Assembly (NCBI GenBank): GCA_031841125.1
Contig: CM063111.1
Location: 38,514,955-38,578,954 of the forward strand
DNA: 64,000 nt
From: Acanthococcus lagerstroemiae
Lineage: Eukaryota > Arthropoda > Insecta > Hemiptera > Eriococcidae
Direction of reading: 5' to 3'
The translations under genes were made by a program, and so were the position numbers. Within the stretch, counting starts at the first letter, position 1. Every line of letters starts with the position of its first letter. Below the pieces are notes generated by a model that was not told the DNA's origin, searched no databases, and worked only from the letters and a program-made list of their open reading frames with translations. This document shows positions 1 through 11,204 of the stretch, piece by piece.

Positions 1-1399
1 TCTTTCGCCTCTCCTGGTGCCATAATTTTCCAGATCCTAACCACCTTTTTTCCTTCATAGCATTTGTCGTTTATTCACTTGGGTTCCAGAATTCATTTTA
101 ATAGTTATTTTCTCTCTCCCTAAACCAGTCGGGCTCCACAAGAGAGGGGCTAATTCCAGTTACTCTAGTTTTCCTCAAGTTCCAATTTTTTTACGAGATT
201 CTAAAGTCAATTTTTTGGACAGGATAGCCAACCAAGCTTAGAGACGCTGATTTCGAATATCGCCTCAGATACTTTTATCCGACCCCTTCCAGAGCACCGT
301 CGAAGTACGAATTCAGCTTCTCCAGCAAAAAATTGCACGAAGTATTGAAATAGGGGTGGTTTTGTGTCGCTGATTTCGAATATCGCTTCCGATTTTTAAT
401 CTGGACCAAATTTAAGCTCTTGTGCTCAATTTTGGTCGGTCTCTGCGGCCCCTCGTATATGTCCAATCTGCTCGAGGATATTTTCCCATGTTTTCAGTAC
501 CAACCGACGAAACTAATAATTGGTGACAGGTGCACAAATGGGCAAATTTGGAAATGAATTTCTTCTACACGGAGTATTTTGTTTTAAATGGCCGGAGTTG
601 AGATGCGGCTATAATTACGTCAAGGGGAAAGCTTTTGTTATATATTCTGGGGAGGGGGAGGTTGTGTCATCGTTCGTAATTTCGGTGCGCGTTAATGCAA
701 ATTGGGTAGTACTCCAAGTAGGCAAATCAAACATTAGCACCTGAATAACGCTCATTTCTCATCTTAATTATAGAACATTTTTTTAAAATAAAAGCGACAC
801 TCGAGTGCCCTCATAAAGATTATACGCCCCGCAGCAGTCGACATTAAATCGCTCGTGTCATTCGCGTTAATCGGCTTGCATTAAGAACTCGGTAGATTTC
901 ATTTAGGTATTATTTGCACTACTAAACAATCTTTGCGAACAGGTGTCTTGTACAGTAAGTCCTGATGAAATTCGTATCCGTATAATCCTTCGTTGCCCGG
1001 AAACAGGAACTTCATGTATATTTTTTATATTCATGGTGTCCCGCTGTTGTATCAGGTTACTATTAAATCTTCAACCCTCTTTTGAATGAATGCGTTTTTA
1101 TACGATGATAAATATATCTCGAGATTTGACAGGTAGTTTTTGAGAACCGCTTCGCACGAGGTCATCGAAACTATCAATTAAGATTTTCCGTTCAATAGTA
1201 AGCATATATATATATATACCCCTGAGAATCATCGCTCCCGATAATTTTCAGTGCGATTTTGAGAAGAAGGCTTCCCAGTTTTTGAACTATTACAATTTGG
1301 TCATTTCATATGTATTACATTGTCACTATTAACTGGCGAATTAACGTTATTTTCAAAAGACCATACAGAATTCGAAAATAATCATCGTGATTCATTGGC
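1..1399. other. Unassigned DNA with a short decayed tandem repeat
   Basis: No gene is supported here. An 18-bp motif, GCTGATTTCGAATATCGC, occurs at about 246 and again at about 370, so roughly two units of ~123 bp remain of a decayed tandem repeat. A (TA)n run lies near 1206-1219. The short open frames carry no family signature. Confidence 0.5.
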
Positions 1400-1411
1400 T
1401 TGTGGGATAAC

Positions 1412-1523
1412 TTGGGTGGCGTATGGCGATGCACGCATGCCAAAGTGGCTTTCCAGACACCATACCCCAGTCCCGAAAATGACCATTTCTAGTATCGCGT
1501 CGGCGATCAGAGGGCTTTTGTAG
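1412..1523. mobile_element. Fragment of a GC-rich retroposon family (copy 1 of 3)
   Basis: The segment begins with the family marker GCGATGCACGCATGCCAAAG and matches the first ~110 bp of the longer copies at 25031-25351 and 38500-38782. It is truncated after the block resembling AGTATCGCGTC. The 25-kb copy has target-site duplications, so the family spreads by insertion. No tRNA-type promoter boxes are evident, so its class and its own strand are unknown. Confidence 0.7.
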
Positions 1524-1529
1524 GATGCG

Positions 1530-2160
1530 ACTTCCCCTATTGTAACCCCAAATTTTCAAGAAGAATCATAAGATGGCGCGGGTAGTTTTCGTTCTAAGTG
1601 AAAACGCAGAATCCGAATTTGAAGTCACCTCAAAAAGGACATTTTATATGCCCTTTTTGCTGAGACACACTCATCTAATCTACAAAGTTTGAATCAACTG
1701 CCTTTGCAATACTCTCACAATACTACTGTCAAGGTCATTTCTCGTTCATTCGATACGAATTAGAGGAAGACGAAAATACACTTTTTAGGTTCAAAAAAGA
1801 ATACTCCACTCGGCCACCTATAGAATTTTCTTTGGCCTTGCGCTTCTAACCAGGGCCCACAGGATGAATATAATTGTACCCTCTAGCTGAAAATTTTTCT
1901 CAAAGGGAGTGGGGTTAGACCTGATGAAGATAGACCTGATAAGACGGGATTGTTAATTATATACGAATACTTATCAGTTACTTTTTACATTAGGAGGGAG
2001 AGTGATTAGATTCTTAATGTGTAGAGGGAATATAATTGTATTTTGCTTCAATACATTCTTTTGTAACACAATAATTCGTCCATAACTACGCGTTTTAACA
2101 CGGGCAGCTGGGTTGATAAAAATTTTGTAATGGTGAACCAACAAAATTCCAACTCTGCCC
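1530..2160. other. Unassigned AT-rich DNA
   Basis: I see no coding sequence, repeat pair or RNA gene in this stretch. Confidence 0.4.
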
Positions 2161-2613
2161 AGATTTTGAATAGACCAATAAGTAAAATATATAATTGAAT
2201 AAATAAAGAAATTGATCGATAAATAAACAATATAATGGAGAAATAACTATAAATAAATGAATGGATGAATGTATAAATGCGTATAAATAAACAACCAAAC
2301 AGACAAATACACAAATAAATATAAACGAAGAATGGGCCAACAAACAAATGAATGATTATGGATGAATTAATGAATGCGAATAGATAAATTAATAATTATG
2401 AATGAACAAATTAGTGAATATTTATGAACAAACAAACAACCAAATAAATTAACAAATCAATGTGTGAATAAACAAAAAAAAATCATAAATAACTGAACGA
2501 ATAAACAGGCAAACAAATGACCAAACGTACAGATGAATTAATGAACAAACAAACAGACAGTTAAATGAATGAATGAATGAATGAACAAACGCACAAACAA
2601 ATGAATGAATGAA
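2160..2613. repeat. Simple-repeat tract based on GAAT/GAAC/AAAT
   Basis: This is a degenerate tetranucleotide tract rich in AATGAATGAA and AACAAACAAA. Its reverse strand translates into phenylalanine/isoleucine/serine-rich open frames that are artefacts of composition. It resumes at 3366 beyond the inserted pogo-like element, so the two tracts were once one. Confidence 0.85.
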
Positions 2614-2615
2614 TA

Positions 2616-3363
2616 CAGTAGAAACTTGGGGCGAAGCAAAGTCGGATACATTGATAAGTCGGATAATTGATTATACAATTTTTTTATTTATTTTTTGTAA
2701 AAAAGAAGAAGAAGAAATACATACATACATAAATAAGCTTCGGATGAAAACGACTAAATACCTAATAAAAAGGACTAAAAAAGCACAATTACAAAACAAA
2801 AACAGACTTCAATTTAAAAGTTACATAAAATATTTTCTTCTCAAAATAAAATTGTATGGTTGAAGCATTTTACATTCAGCATTCCAGTAGTGATAGGGGC
2901 GTTCAAGGTGCCGTGAAATACAGGCTATTTGGACGTTGTTAAGCGTAACAGAACCAACCGACATTTTTTTGACAAAATGAGTTATTAGTATTGTTGGAAA
3001 GCGCGTAAAAAGTAGAATTTTTCAAAATTAGGCCCCTGATTCAAAAATGTGTACTCACGTTGAAAAAAGCTTATCAGTAACTTGAACTTCAAATCACTTG
3101 TTCTAAAAAAAACAAACTGATTCTGTTGGTTGGTTCTGTTACACTTAACAGCATCCATTTAGTAGTCATATGTCACACTGATGCGAGTTCTCAACGCTAC
3201 GTGAACTTTTGTATTCATTTTGATGCAAAGTTTTGAAGAGATCGGATAAAAAAAAATTAACCGACCTTTTGATGACGGATAATCAACAGAAGTTGGATGA
3301 AATTTTTTGATCAGATAATCGCGAAGTTGGATAACCAAATGTCGGATAATTGAGATTCTGATG
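2616..3363. mobile_element. pogo/Tigger-like MITE inserted in the simple repeat
   Basis: The left end reads CAGTAGAAACTTGG and the right end, reverse-complemented, reads CATCAGAATCTCAATTATCC. Both are flanked by TA (2614-2615 and 3364-3365). Internal copies of GTCGGATAATTG-like and GTTGGATAA-like sequence sit near both ends, as in pogo-type non-autonomous elements. There is no transposase. A second MITE is nested at about 2930-3163. The TA duplication and the identical simple repeat on both sides support the boundaries. Confidence 0.75.
2930..3163. mobile_element. MITE family M1, copy 1, nested in the pogo-like element
   Basis: The ends are inverted repeats: GGACGTTGTTAAGCGTAAC on the left, and on the right a sequence whose reverse complement begins GGATGCTGTTAAGTGTAAC. 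The interior contains AAAATGAGTTATTAGTAT and AAAGCTTATCAGTAA. Both are found in the reverse-oriented copy at 21939-22202, which makes this a two-copy family within the window. No open frame belongs to it. Confidence 0.75.
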
Positions 3364-3365
3364 TA

Positions 3366-3850
3366 AACAAATGGACAAAACAATGAATGAACGAAAGAAC
3401 AAACAGACAGACCATTGAATGAATAAACAAACCATTGAACAAATGAATAAACAAATGAATGAATGAACGCATGAACAAACAAACAGATAGCCAAACAAAC
3501 AAACAAAGAGATGAATGAAAACAACTGAAAGGACAAACAAACAAATTAATAATTAATAAATTAACTAACTAACAAATTAATAAATGGACAACAAACAATT
3601 GAATTAACAAACAACCAAACAAATGAATGAATCAACAAGTGAACAAACAAATGAATGAATGAGCAAATGAAGAAACAAACCAATGAACGTACAAACAAAT
3701 GAATGAATGAATTAATTTATGAATATGAATTTATGAACGAACAAATGAATGAATAAATTTATGAACAAACAAATGAATGAAAATGAACAAATCAACAATA
3801 TAAATGAATAAATAAATTGAAAAATTAAAAAATAGTTGAATAAATAAGTA
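3366..3850. repeat. Continuation of the GAAT/GAAC simple-repeat tract
   Basis: The composition matches the tract at 2160-2613. Overlapping reverse-strand open frames of 60-125 codons are low-complexity translations and not genes. Confidence 0.85.
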
Positions 3851-5685
3851 TAAATCGCTTCAGATGTAGGGGAAGGACCAATCCCTGTATCCATTTCCTG
3901 TACTTACACCTCTGTTCTGGCAGTATACCATTGGCTGACATTGTGTTCATGCGGTTTGCTTTGATTCTTTTAATCCCCTTTGCCGTTTTCCATTCTTGAT
4001 AAATTTTTTGACAGAATATTCTGGAATTCATTCGTCTTGACGAGACACAAATTAACGTCATAGTATACATCATGGTTTTTTCTTTTTCTTTCTTCAAAAA
4101 ATGTCTCCTGCTAAATTCGTCATTTTATTCAATTTTCAAATAATCTGCGTATCATGATTGTAGATCAATGGATTCATGATCCTCTTCGCCCCTGAGAAGT
4201 GTGGAACAAATTGTGTGCAACACAATCCCATCACAATGTGGAACAACTCAGCACGAAGAAGATTTTTCGAAAATCCAAAATGGCGAGGCTTGAATTTTTG
4301 GAATGGGTGTCGATATTCGAGGAAGGATGGAAATAAGGGCAAAATTGACTGCAGCCTAATTGTAGGTGTAGAGCAACTTGGCGCAAACTTTCTCCGAAAA
4401 TCCAAAATGGGGGGGGGAGGGTGCTAACATGATAGAGCTTTGACAAACTTATCATTTTAAGTTGAAAAAATTAAAAAATTTCTCGCACCTTCCCTATGTA
4501 TTTTTTTTTTTTTTCAAAAAAGTTGTTTCAATGTGTACGCAGTACCTGGTTAAAATTTGACCTTTGTGTGAATAAAAAAGGGACGTGGGACGATAACGGC
4601 ATGGAAGTTACTTCGACCTAATTTTTGGTTACACTCGTGGACAGGGCACGTAACAGGAATGTACGCTCGGGCAAACGAGTGCGGTGCGAATCATTGAACC
4701 CGGAAAATGAGAAGCATTGTCAAAAAGCTTGCCAGAGATGGCAGACTCGCGCCAGTTACCAGAGAGCTGACTGAAAAAACGGATTGGGGTGTATGTGTGT
4801 GCTCATCGCTCAAAGTCGAATGGAAAGTGGGTTGCGAGCTTTCCAGTTTTAAGTTGTTTTATTTTTTGTTTGTTTTGGCATCGTCTCTGCTTCGACCAAT
4901 TCCTGGGGTAAAGCTGCTCTTCTTGTTTAGTTGGCGGCTGAAGATGTCTGCGACCTTATTTCAGCTCAGCGCTCGTCGCGCCAGTGTGTCTTCCCGTCTT
5001 CGCCACCTGAATGTAATCGGGAATCTCGTCTCAGTTGTCTCCTTTTCCAATTAACCTTTCGTGGATATCGCTTGACGCTTGCTCCGGTTAGCATGCGATT
5101 GCAAGACTGCATGATTTAGACTACCTATTCGAGTATTTTTGCATGCGTGCAGAGCGACGACGACAAGAAGTGACCAGTGTTCTGTCAGCGTACCCTAATT
5201 GCGATGAATTTACTGCTGTATGTGCTAGTACGTTATTTGAAACCAGTTTACGTACAGCAGGGTTATTTATATTTGTATTTGTATTTACGAATACGTGGAG
5301 AAAAAACGTGGGAGAATGGTTTACCAAGAATATGAGGAAATTGTGTTGACATTGGATTTGCTTATTTGAATACACCAAGCAAAAGGTGTCACTTTCTGCG
5401 ACTTTTATATTTGAATTCACTAATTACTCGACCTATTACCACTATGTATTATTGCGGGGCATTGAATCCAAATTCCATTCGTGAAATGTGTATTCTGTCA
5501 TAAAAGTAAGAAATTTGTATGTTGGTGCAATTAGTTTTCAGATTGGCGCCTACCTATCAGACTCCTAGGTCTACAGTTGTGGAAAATGAGGGGATCAAAA
5601 TCGGTATTCAGCCTATAACTAGCTAAGTATGGTTTACAATATATAATAGTGAATACAAAAATCAGTTCTTTGGATTCCCTACAAA
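3851..5685. other. Unassigned DNA with a decayed two-unit repeat and a moderately GC-rich stretch
   Basis: CGAAAATCCAAAATGG occurs near 4268 and near 4396 after similar upstream sequence (GTGGAACAACT and GTAGAGCAACTT), so two units of ~130 bp are still visible. Around 4600-5120 the base composition is more balanced than the surroundings and a 115-codon frame is open, but no domain is recognisable. A non-coding exon or promoter cannot be excluded or shown. Confidence 0.35.
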
Positions 5686-5689
5686 AGTG

Positions 5690-5800
5690 ATCTCTTGAAA
5701 TTTTTTCAAAAAGTGCCGCAAAAAGCGGTTCAAAGTAATCCTGAATACTGCCATCCATTAACACAGGCCTTACGCGCAAAAACGTAGAATTTTTGACGTT
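5690..5800. repeat. Interspersed repeat R1, copy 1
   Basis: The block around CACAGGCCTTACGCG and CGTAGAATTTTTGACG matches the block at 38285-38430 (CACAGATCTTACGGG and CGTAGAATTTTCGAC). Both are preceded by a similar run of sequence. Ends and class are not defined. Confidence 0.5.
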
Positions 5801-5939
5801 TTTTCTGTGCCACTAAATTTGACGAACAGAGGGATGACACTCACCTTTCGACACATTTCTCTACATCCCTACGTATCCATTTCTTAAATTTGTCATCCCC
5901 GCGACCCCGATCCCTTAGATGCCACGCGCGTAAATTGGT

Positions 5940-6370
5940 TTTCTTAGTCGTATAAAGCATTTTGATGGTTGAACTTTGTCGTTGTTATTTTCTGGAAAAC
6001 TTCGGAAAGTCATGGAATTTGTATGATCAGGGAAAAGTCATGGGAAAGTTATTATAGAATTTTCATCCGAAGCATGGAATTTTTTATTCTCTGAATGACA
6101 ACCTAGGTATATGGCTTGTATTCCATCAATATTCATTGTCAGTGAATAATCACGCGTAAAAAAGGAAAAAGTTTCCCCATTTAGAAAATATCAGAGTCAT
6201 GCACTTTTTTCTTGCTAGCGTTATGAGCAGGATCACGAGGAAAAAAAGTTATTCCAAAATCCATGACTTCTTCCCCACTCGACGGAAAAAGTCATGGAAA
6301 AATAGAAAAATAGACTTGGAAAACCTGGAGAAGTCATGGAAAATCATTCTTGAAAAGAAGAGGCAACCGT
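5940..6370. repeat. Segment with many AAGTCATGGAAA motifs, probably an internal part of a DNA transposon
   Basis: AGTCATGGAA-type motifs occur repeatedly (near 6010, 6035, 6290 and 6335). Similar TCATGAAAACCATG and AGACATGGAAAGG motifs lie inside the TIR element at 54413-55561, and related AAGTCAAGTAAAAGTCG sequence opens the element at 11205. This segment is therefore likely a relic of the same group, but no terminal inverted repeats were found here. Confidence 0.4.
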
Positions 6371-6419
6371 ATTTGTGAGCTGTCATAAGGACAATTAATG
6401 AAATTCACATACATACTTT

Positions 6420-6735
6420 GAGGGTTTGAAAGTCATCAAATTTGTTTTCGGTATCAGTTTGAGTATAAATTTGAAATTTTGGCACCGCAGAAAGGGGAAT
6501 GATGAAATTTTTGAAAAATACAGTATGCATATCTGATAACAGGGTTTGAAATCGCTCAATTCATTTTTAATATCAAGTTGACCCCCGTTTGAAAATCGTG
6601 GTTTTGAGAGAGAATGAAATTTTTGGAAAATATAATCTGCATACCAGATAGTTGGTTTTTGAGGTCTCTAAATTAAATTTTAATATCAGTTTGACCTACA
6701 TTGAAAATTGTGACCCCGGGGGAGGGACAGACCGT
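6420..6735. repeat. Decayed tandem repeat, about three units of 110-120 bp
   Basis: Units begin with GGGTTTGAAA-like sequence at 6422, 6542 and about 6653. Each contains AATATCA(A/G)TTTGA and ends with GAATGAAATTTTTGGAAAAT-like sequence followed by a GCATAYC motif. Related but more diverged sequence lies at 8400-9060 and 39140-39960. Confidence 0.7.
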
Positions 6736-7015
6736 TGTTCTCGAGAAACTTCTTATTCGTATGAAATGTGCGACGTCCAAGGTTACTGAGAAGGGTTTTT
6801 AATTTACCGGTCACTTCATATGGGTCTGCAAATAATAATTATAGTCGATAAAAGGAAGAGTAAATTCTGATGGATTTAGAAAACGTGTAAAACTATGCAT
6901 AATAGCCAAAAATATTAATTATTTTACGTAACATAAAAAATTCATGTTGGCACTGTTTTCGGATTTAAATTGATTATGTTTAAAATCTTGACTTATTCAT
7001 TATACACATACGAGT

Positions 7016-7421
7016 ATGTGCATCTGTATCGACACGGCTCACTTTGTCGATCACAGTTTGCTATGCAGCAGTTTCTCTAAATTTCGACTAAAAAATCGGT
7101 TTTTGGGTTTTCAGCGGGTTGGATAGTAGGAACCCTGTTCACTCCATTCCAGCTTCAGCTTGTGAAATGTATAAGGAGAAAGGGCCCAGATTGTCATTTC
7201 GGGTGTTTTCTCAAGAGAAGTTTTCGCTCTTGATCATTTTGCAAACTTTCAATCTCAAAATACAGCTTTTTTGTATTTTAACTTCATAAATTCGAAAAAA
7301 TATCTTTCTGTAATGCTACAGAGCTGGTTAAGATTTCATTCGAAAGGTAATTTTGTCTAGTGTAACCCCCTCCCCTTAACTCCATACCGACAAAGTGAGC
7401 CCGGCCGATAGAGACGTACAT
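7016..7421. mobile_element. TIR element (MITE) with ~34-bp inverted ends
   Basis: The left end (7016-7049) and right end (7388-7421) are inverted copies with about five mismatches. They share the block GGCTCACTTTGTCG. The 406-bp interior has no transposase. The target-site duplication is not clear, so the superfamily is unassigned. Confidence 0.65.
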
Positions 7422-7487
7422 ATATTATATTGTTTTCCAAAATTACAACATCATAAAACGATCGTCATTGCCATTTTCTCTTGCGGG

Positions 7488-7700
7488 TCTAATTTTTTGC
7501 TCCCAACCGGAGCTCTGGAATTCGCCCTTTCGAGCATTACCTCAGAGACGTCGGGGAGGCTATTAGGGCTGATTTAGCCCTCTTCTCTTCTTGCCGAAAC
7601 CACGGCCTAGGTCGAAATGTAGCGAGTTGCTACGTGGGCTCGAACCCGGGACCTCCGGATTCCGAGACCAGCACGGTACCCACTCGGCCAACCAGACCCC
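7488..7700 (-). mobile_element. tRNA-derived SINE, family S1, copy 1
   Basis: Read on the minus strand, the element starts GGGGTCTGGTTGGCCGAGTG. It contains an A-box match (TGGCCGAGTGG) and a B-box match (GGTTCGAGCCC), with CTCGGAATCCGGAGG between them, which is the layout of a serine/leucine-type tRNA. A tRNA-unrelated body follows, ending near GAGCAAAAAATTAGA. Copies at 31826-32036 (+) and 39374-39590 (-) share the full length. This head no longer folds as a normal tRNA and is a SINE, not a tRNA gene. Confidence 0.85.
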
Positions 7701-9600
7701 CTAAAGTAATGTCTGAAATGAATTTGGCAAACTACAGTTCCCAAATAACAAGAAATAATTTGCTGTTTATGATGAAGGTTCATGGTTATACTTCCAGAGA
7801 GGTCAGAAGCACAATCTTACTCAAGGATGTGGAAAAGGTTCGAAGGGTTGCTGTAATAAGTGAAGAGCTAAGCTAGGTATTAATGTCCTTGAATAATTTT
7901 AAAATTTTTGAAATTTATCCTTATATCCACTCGGTAGCGTATCTACTTTTTACTAACTTTCAAGCATGTATAAAAGTATAACTTCTGTGTCAAAAAAAGT
8001 GCTTTTCCATATTTTCGGGAGCAACTTCTAACTTATCTTATCATGTAAGCATCCGAATTTTCAGAATACAGTTGTATAAAGAACATGAGTTCTCGAGGTC
8101 GTTGAATTAATTTCGGACAAATATTTTCTAGTATACAAAATGATGTGTCAGTATCGTCTTGTATCTTTTCAAAGTTTCTGAATTCATTTTTGTGAATGTA
8201 CATATACACCGTGAATGGTAGAATTGAAGCCGTTGGTCGGGATGGATGAGGGTCAAAATTTACGCACAATCTGATATGGATGTCATTCGTCGTCTTCTTT
8301 TCCGCGAGTGGGCCTAGTGGCCCGTCTGCAGGGAATAATAATTTAGTTTCAGAAATTCAGTTTGTGGGAATTATAGACCATATAGATGTCACTTCTTTTA
8401 TATTTTCAAGGTCGCTGAATTCAGTTCTCGAATTGGGAAAGATCATCTGAAAAGGGCGGGGGTGCAAGTTGAAAATTTCCTAAAATACAATATGGATGTT
8501 ATGTATTATGTGTTGTAGGTCAATACGGTGTCTTGAATGAATCCTAGCCGTACTTGGAAAAGGCGACTTACAGAGGAGAAGAACCTTTAAAAATAAGAGT
8601 AAATAGCATGCAACACGAAGATATCATACCCATAAGTTGTGTCCTTATTTTACCCTTCCCTCTCTCTTGAGTTTCACGACTATCAGTTGAAGATAGAATT
8701 ATTTACACGTATAAATTCTGCAATTTCACAAATATGAGTAATATTCATATTATATTTCGAAAAAGCTTGAAGGTCCTCTCCCCTTCAGTGGCGTAATTTT
8801 TAACAGTATATTATTTGCAGAAATGAATTCGGGGACTTCAAAGACGTAGAAAAGTATACTTCTATGGTAATTTTGAAAAGTTACGACTCTGAAACCCCTC
8901 TCCCTCCTTTCCAGTTACGTTAATTTCGAATGTAAGGCAAAATTGTTTTCTAATATGAATTCGATGACGTGAAAAATGTAAGACATTATGCTCATTTTAA
9001 ACCTCAGAAATTCTTCTACTTTTGAATCCTCCTCCCGTAAATGGTCGAATTTCCAAATTCAGGTAAAATTGTTATTAAGTTTCTCTAGCTAGGTATGAAT
9101 TTTCTCAAAGCAGTAGCTGTTATAGTCTTGTCTAATTTGCCTGAATTCGATCTATGTTTGATTATGAATCCGTCCAGATGTTTTGGATGGAAATAACCAT
9201 AGTAGGGAAAGAACTCTTCCATTTTGTAGAAGTGGCAACAGTCGATATACCAGTGTATTGTATGCTAGACCCGAGGTCTTGTCCTACCTATGTCGGTCGG
9301 TGAGCTTATGCAAATCAACCTGATCGTAAATCAGTTGCGAAATGTTTTTAATGAGACATTTATACGATGAAGTTGACGAAACGAAATGAAAACACGGCTG
9401 CGGACACTATGCTAACTGTTCGACTCTTTACCTTGTCCCTCCACCTGCCCATATTTTTCCACTTTTATAGCCCTGCTATTGTTATGGAGCCGGGTTATTA
9501 ATTCATAATAATATTTGAAATAAAAATCAGTCTATGAAATCGCGAAAGTTTGAGGTAGGGTAGAATTTTCTTGACATTTCACGAGAGGAAAAAAAACGAA
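7701..9600. other. Unassigned DNA with decayed ~120-200-bp repeats
   Basis: Phrases such as TTTCAAGGTCGCTGAATTCA (near 8405) and GATGACGTGAAAAATGTA recur loosely here and at 39170-39960 and 61840-62060. This points to very old tandem or interspersed repeats. No gene is supported. Confidence 0.35.
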
Positions 9601-9619
9601 TAGCACTATTTGTTGTGAT

Positions 9620-10075
9620 CTGCAATTAATCATATGCAATCACTCAATTAACCTGAAATAATCAAGTATTTGAAAACAATTAGTTAATTGAAATCAATGA
9701 ATCAGCCTGAAAAGTTGATCAGCTGAATCAAAAAGATTTAATTAATTGATCAAAATTTCTCTATCTGAAGTATTTAATTAGTTGACCAAGATTAATTGAT
9801 CAGAAATACTCAATTTACTGTTCAAACATATTCAGTGAATTGATTGAAATGAATTAAACAACTAAAATAGATCAGTGAATCAGAAGTATTCAATTAATTA
9901 CTTAATCAAAATTAATTATTCAGAACTGTCCAATTTATCAAAATTGATTAAATATTCATTAAATTAATCAGAATTAATTGATCAGAAATATTTACTCAGA
10001 TAGAAAAGTATAGATCAGACGACAGCAATCGATCAATTATTCGATGATCATTGAAATTGTTTGATGAACTGACAC
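9620..10075. repeat. AT-rich degenerate repeat based on ATTAATTGATCAGAA
   Basis: Short variants of AATTAATTGATCA and TCAGAAATATTCAATT recur through about 450 bp without a constant period. The segment has low complexity and no coding potential. Confidence 0.65.
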
Positions 10076-10395
10076 CAATTAAAATTATTTTCTCTTTATT
10101 AAAATCCCGATATCCTGCTCACTCTCCTCTTCTCTGAAGAAAAACTTGTGAAGAATTAGAATCATAACGTCCTTTCCAGCCTCCCATCCCAACCTCCAGG
10201 AAGAAAAGAGTAAGGTGGCCTTTATTTCTAAACACCAGAAATTCGATGATGTGATCCCAATTGGTTTTTATAGACTGAATGTATATTGGTCGTACAAGTC
10301 ATACAAGCTGTAGAAAAGTCCTACAGTTGAGGCCATGGTCATACAAGTCATACATACAGTTGCCTCTAATTACTTACAAATTTCGTGATTCCTCC

Positions 10396-10720
10396 TAACA
10401 CAAATTACAGAGCTGACATGAGGTTGTTGAACGAATTACCGAGCGACGTACGAATTACAGAGCTGACATGAGGTGCAATGTACAAATTACAGAGCTGACA
10501 TGAGGTGCGATGTACGAATTACAGAACTGACACGAGGTTGTTGAACGAATTACCGAGCGACGTACGAATTACAAAGCTGAGATGAGGTGCAATGTACGAA
10601 TTACAGAACTGACATGAGGTTGTTGAACGAATTACTGAGCGACATACGACTTACAGAGCTAACACAAGGTGCGACGTACGAATTACAGAGCTTACAAGAG
10701 GTTGTTGAACGAATTACCGA
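10396..10720. repeat. Minisatellite with two interleaved unit types
   Basis: The core TACGAATTACAGAGCTGACA is repeated about eight times. It is followed either by TGAGGTGCRATG (short unit) or by TGAGGTTGTTGAACGAATTAC (long unit), so the array mixes ~31-bp and ~50-bp units. Mismatches are few, which indicates fairly recent amplification. Just downstream (10720-10860), TTCGAATTATCGAG motifs resemble pogo-type subterminal sequence. Confidence 0.8.
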
Positions 10721-11204
10721 GCGTTTCTCGAGAAAAATTAATTCGAATTATCGAGGGGACCAAAAATGCATTGATTTTGTTCGAATTATAGCGATTTTCT
10801 CAAGGGACTGGAAGTTTAGTACGAATTATTTTCGAATTATCGAGCTTTGAATCATCGCGCGTCGACTGTATTAGATGAAAGGTTAATAGGGCGATAGTGG
10901 CTTATATTGCACCTGTCGCCTTTTTGATGTAGAAGAATTATCTCTGCCAGATACCATTGGCTGGGAGACTGACCCAAGGAGGTCATGACATTAAAGAGGG
11001 AGGCCAGTGGTTGTGTTATCAAGCCGCCAAATTCTTCAAGCATTTCGTTTTTTATTCCGTCTGGGCCAGGGGTCCTATTGGGTTTTACTTTACTAGTTAC
11101 TTTTTGCACTTCGTGAGGCTTAATTTTGGGTGTTTCGTTTCTGTTGGTCAGGTGGTTGTGCCAGCTGTCGACCTCTGTCGTATATCCTAGGCCTACAATT
11201 ATAC

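Noticed and set aside
2048..2347. Long minus-strand open frames over the GAAT/GAAC tracts (also 3159-3544) resembling membrane proteins
   Set aside because: They are translations of a tetranucleotide repeat. All three reverse frames are similarly open and hydrophobic, and no splice sites or start context support a gene.
7630..7700. A tRNA gene on the minus strand
   Set aside because: A- and B-boxes are present, but the acceptor stem does not pair and the sequence continues into a body shared with two other copies, so it is a SINE head.
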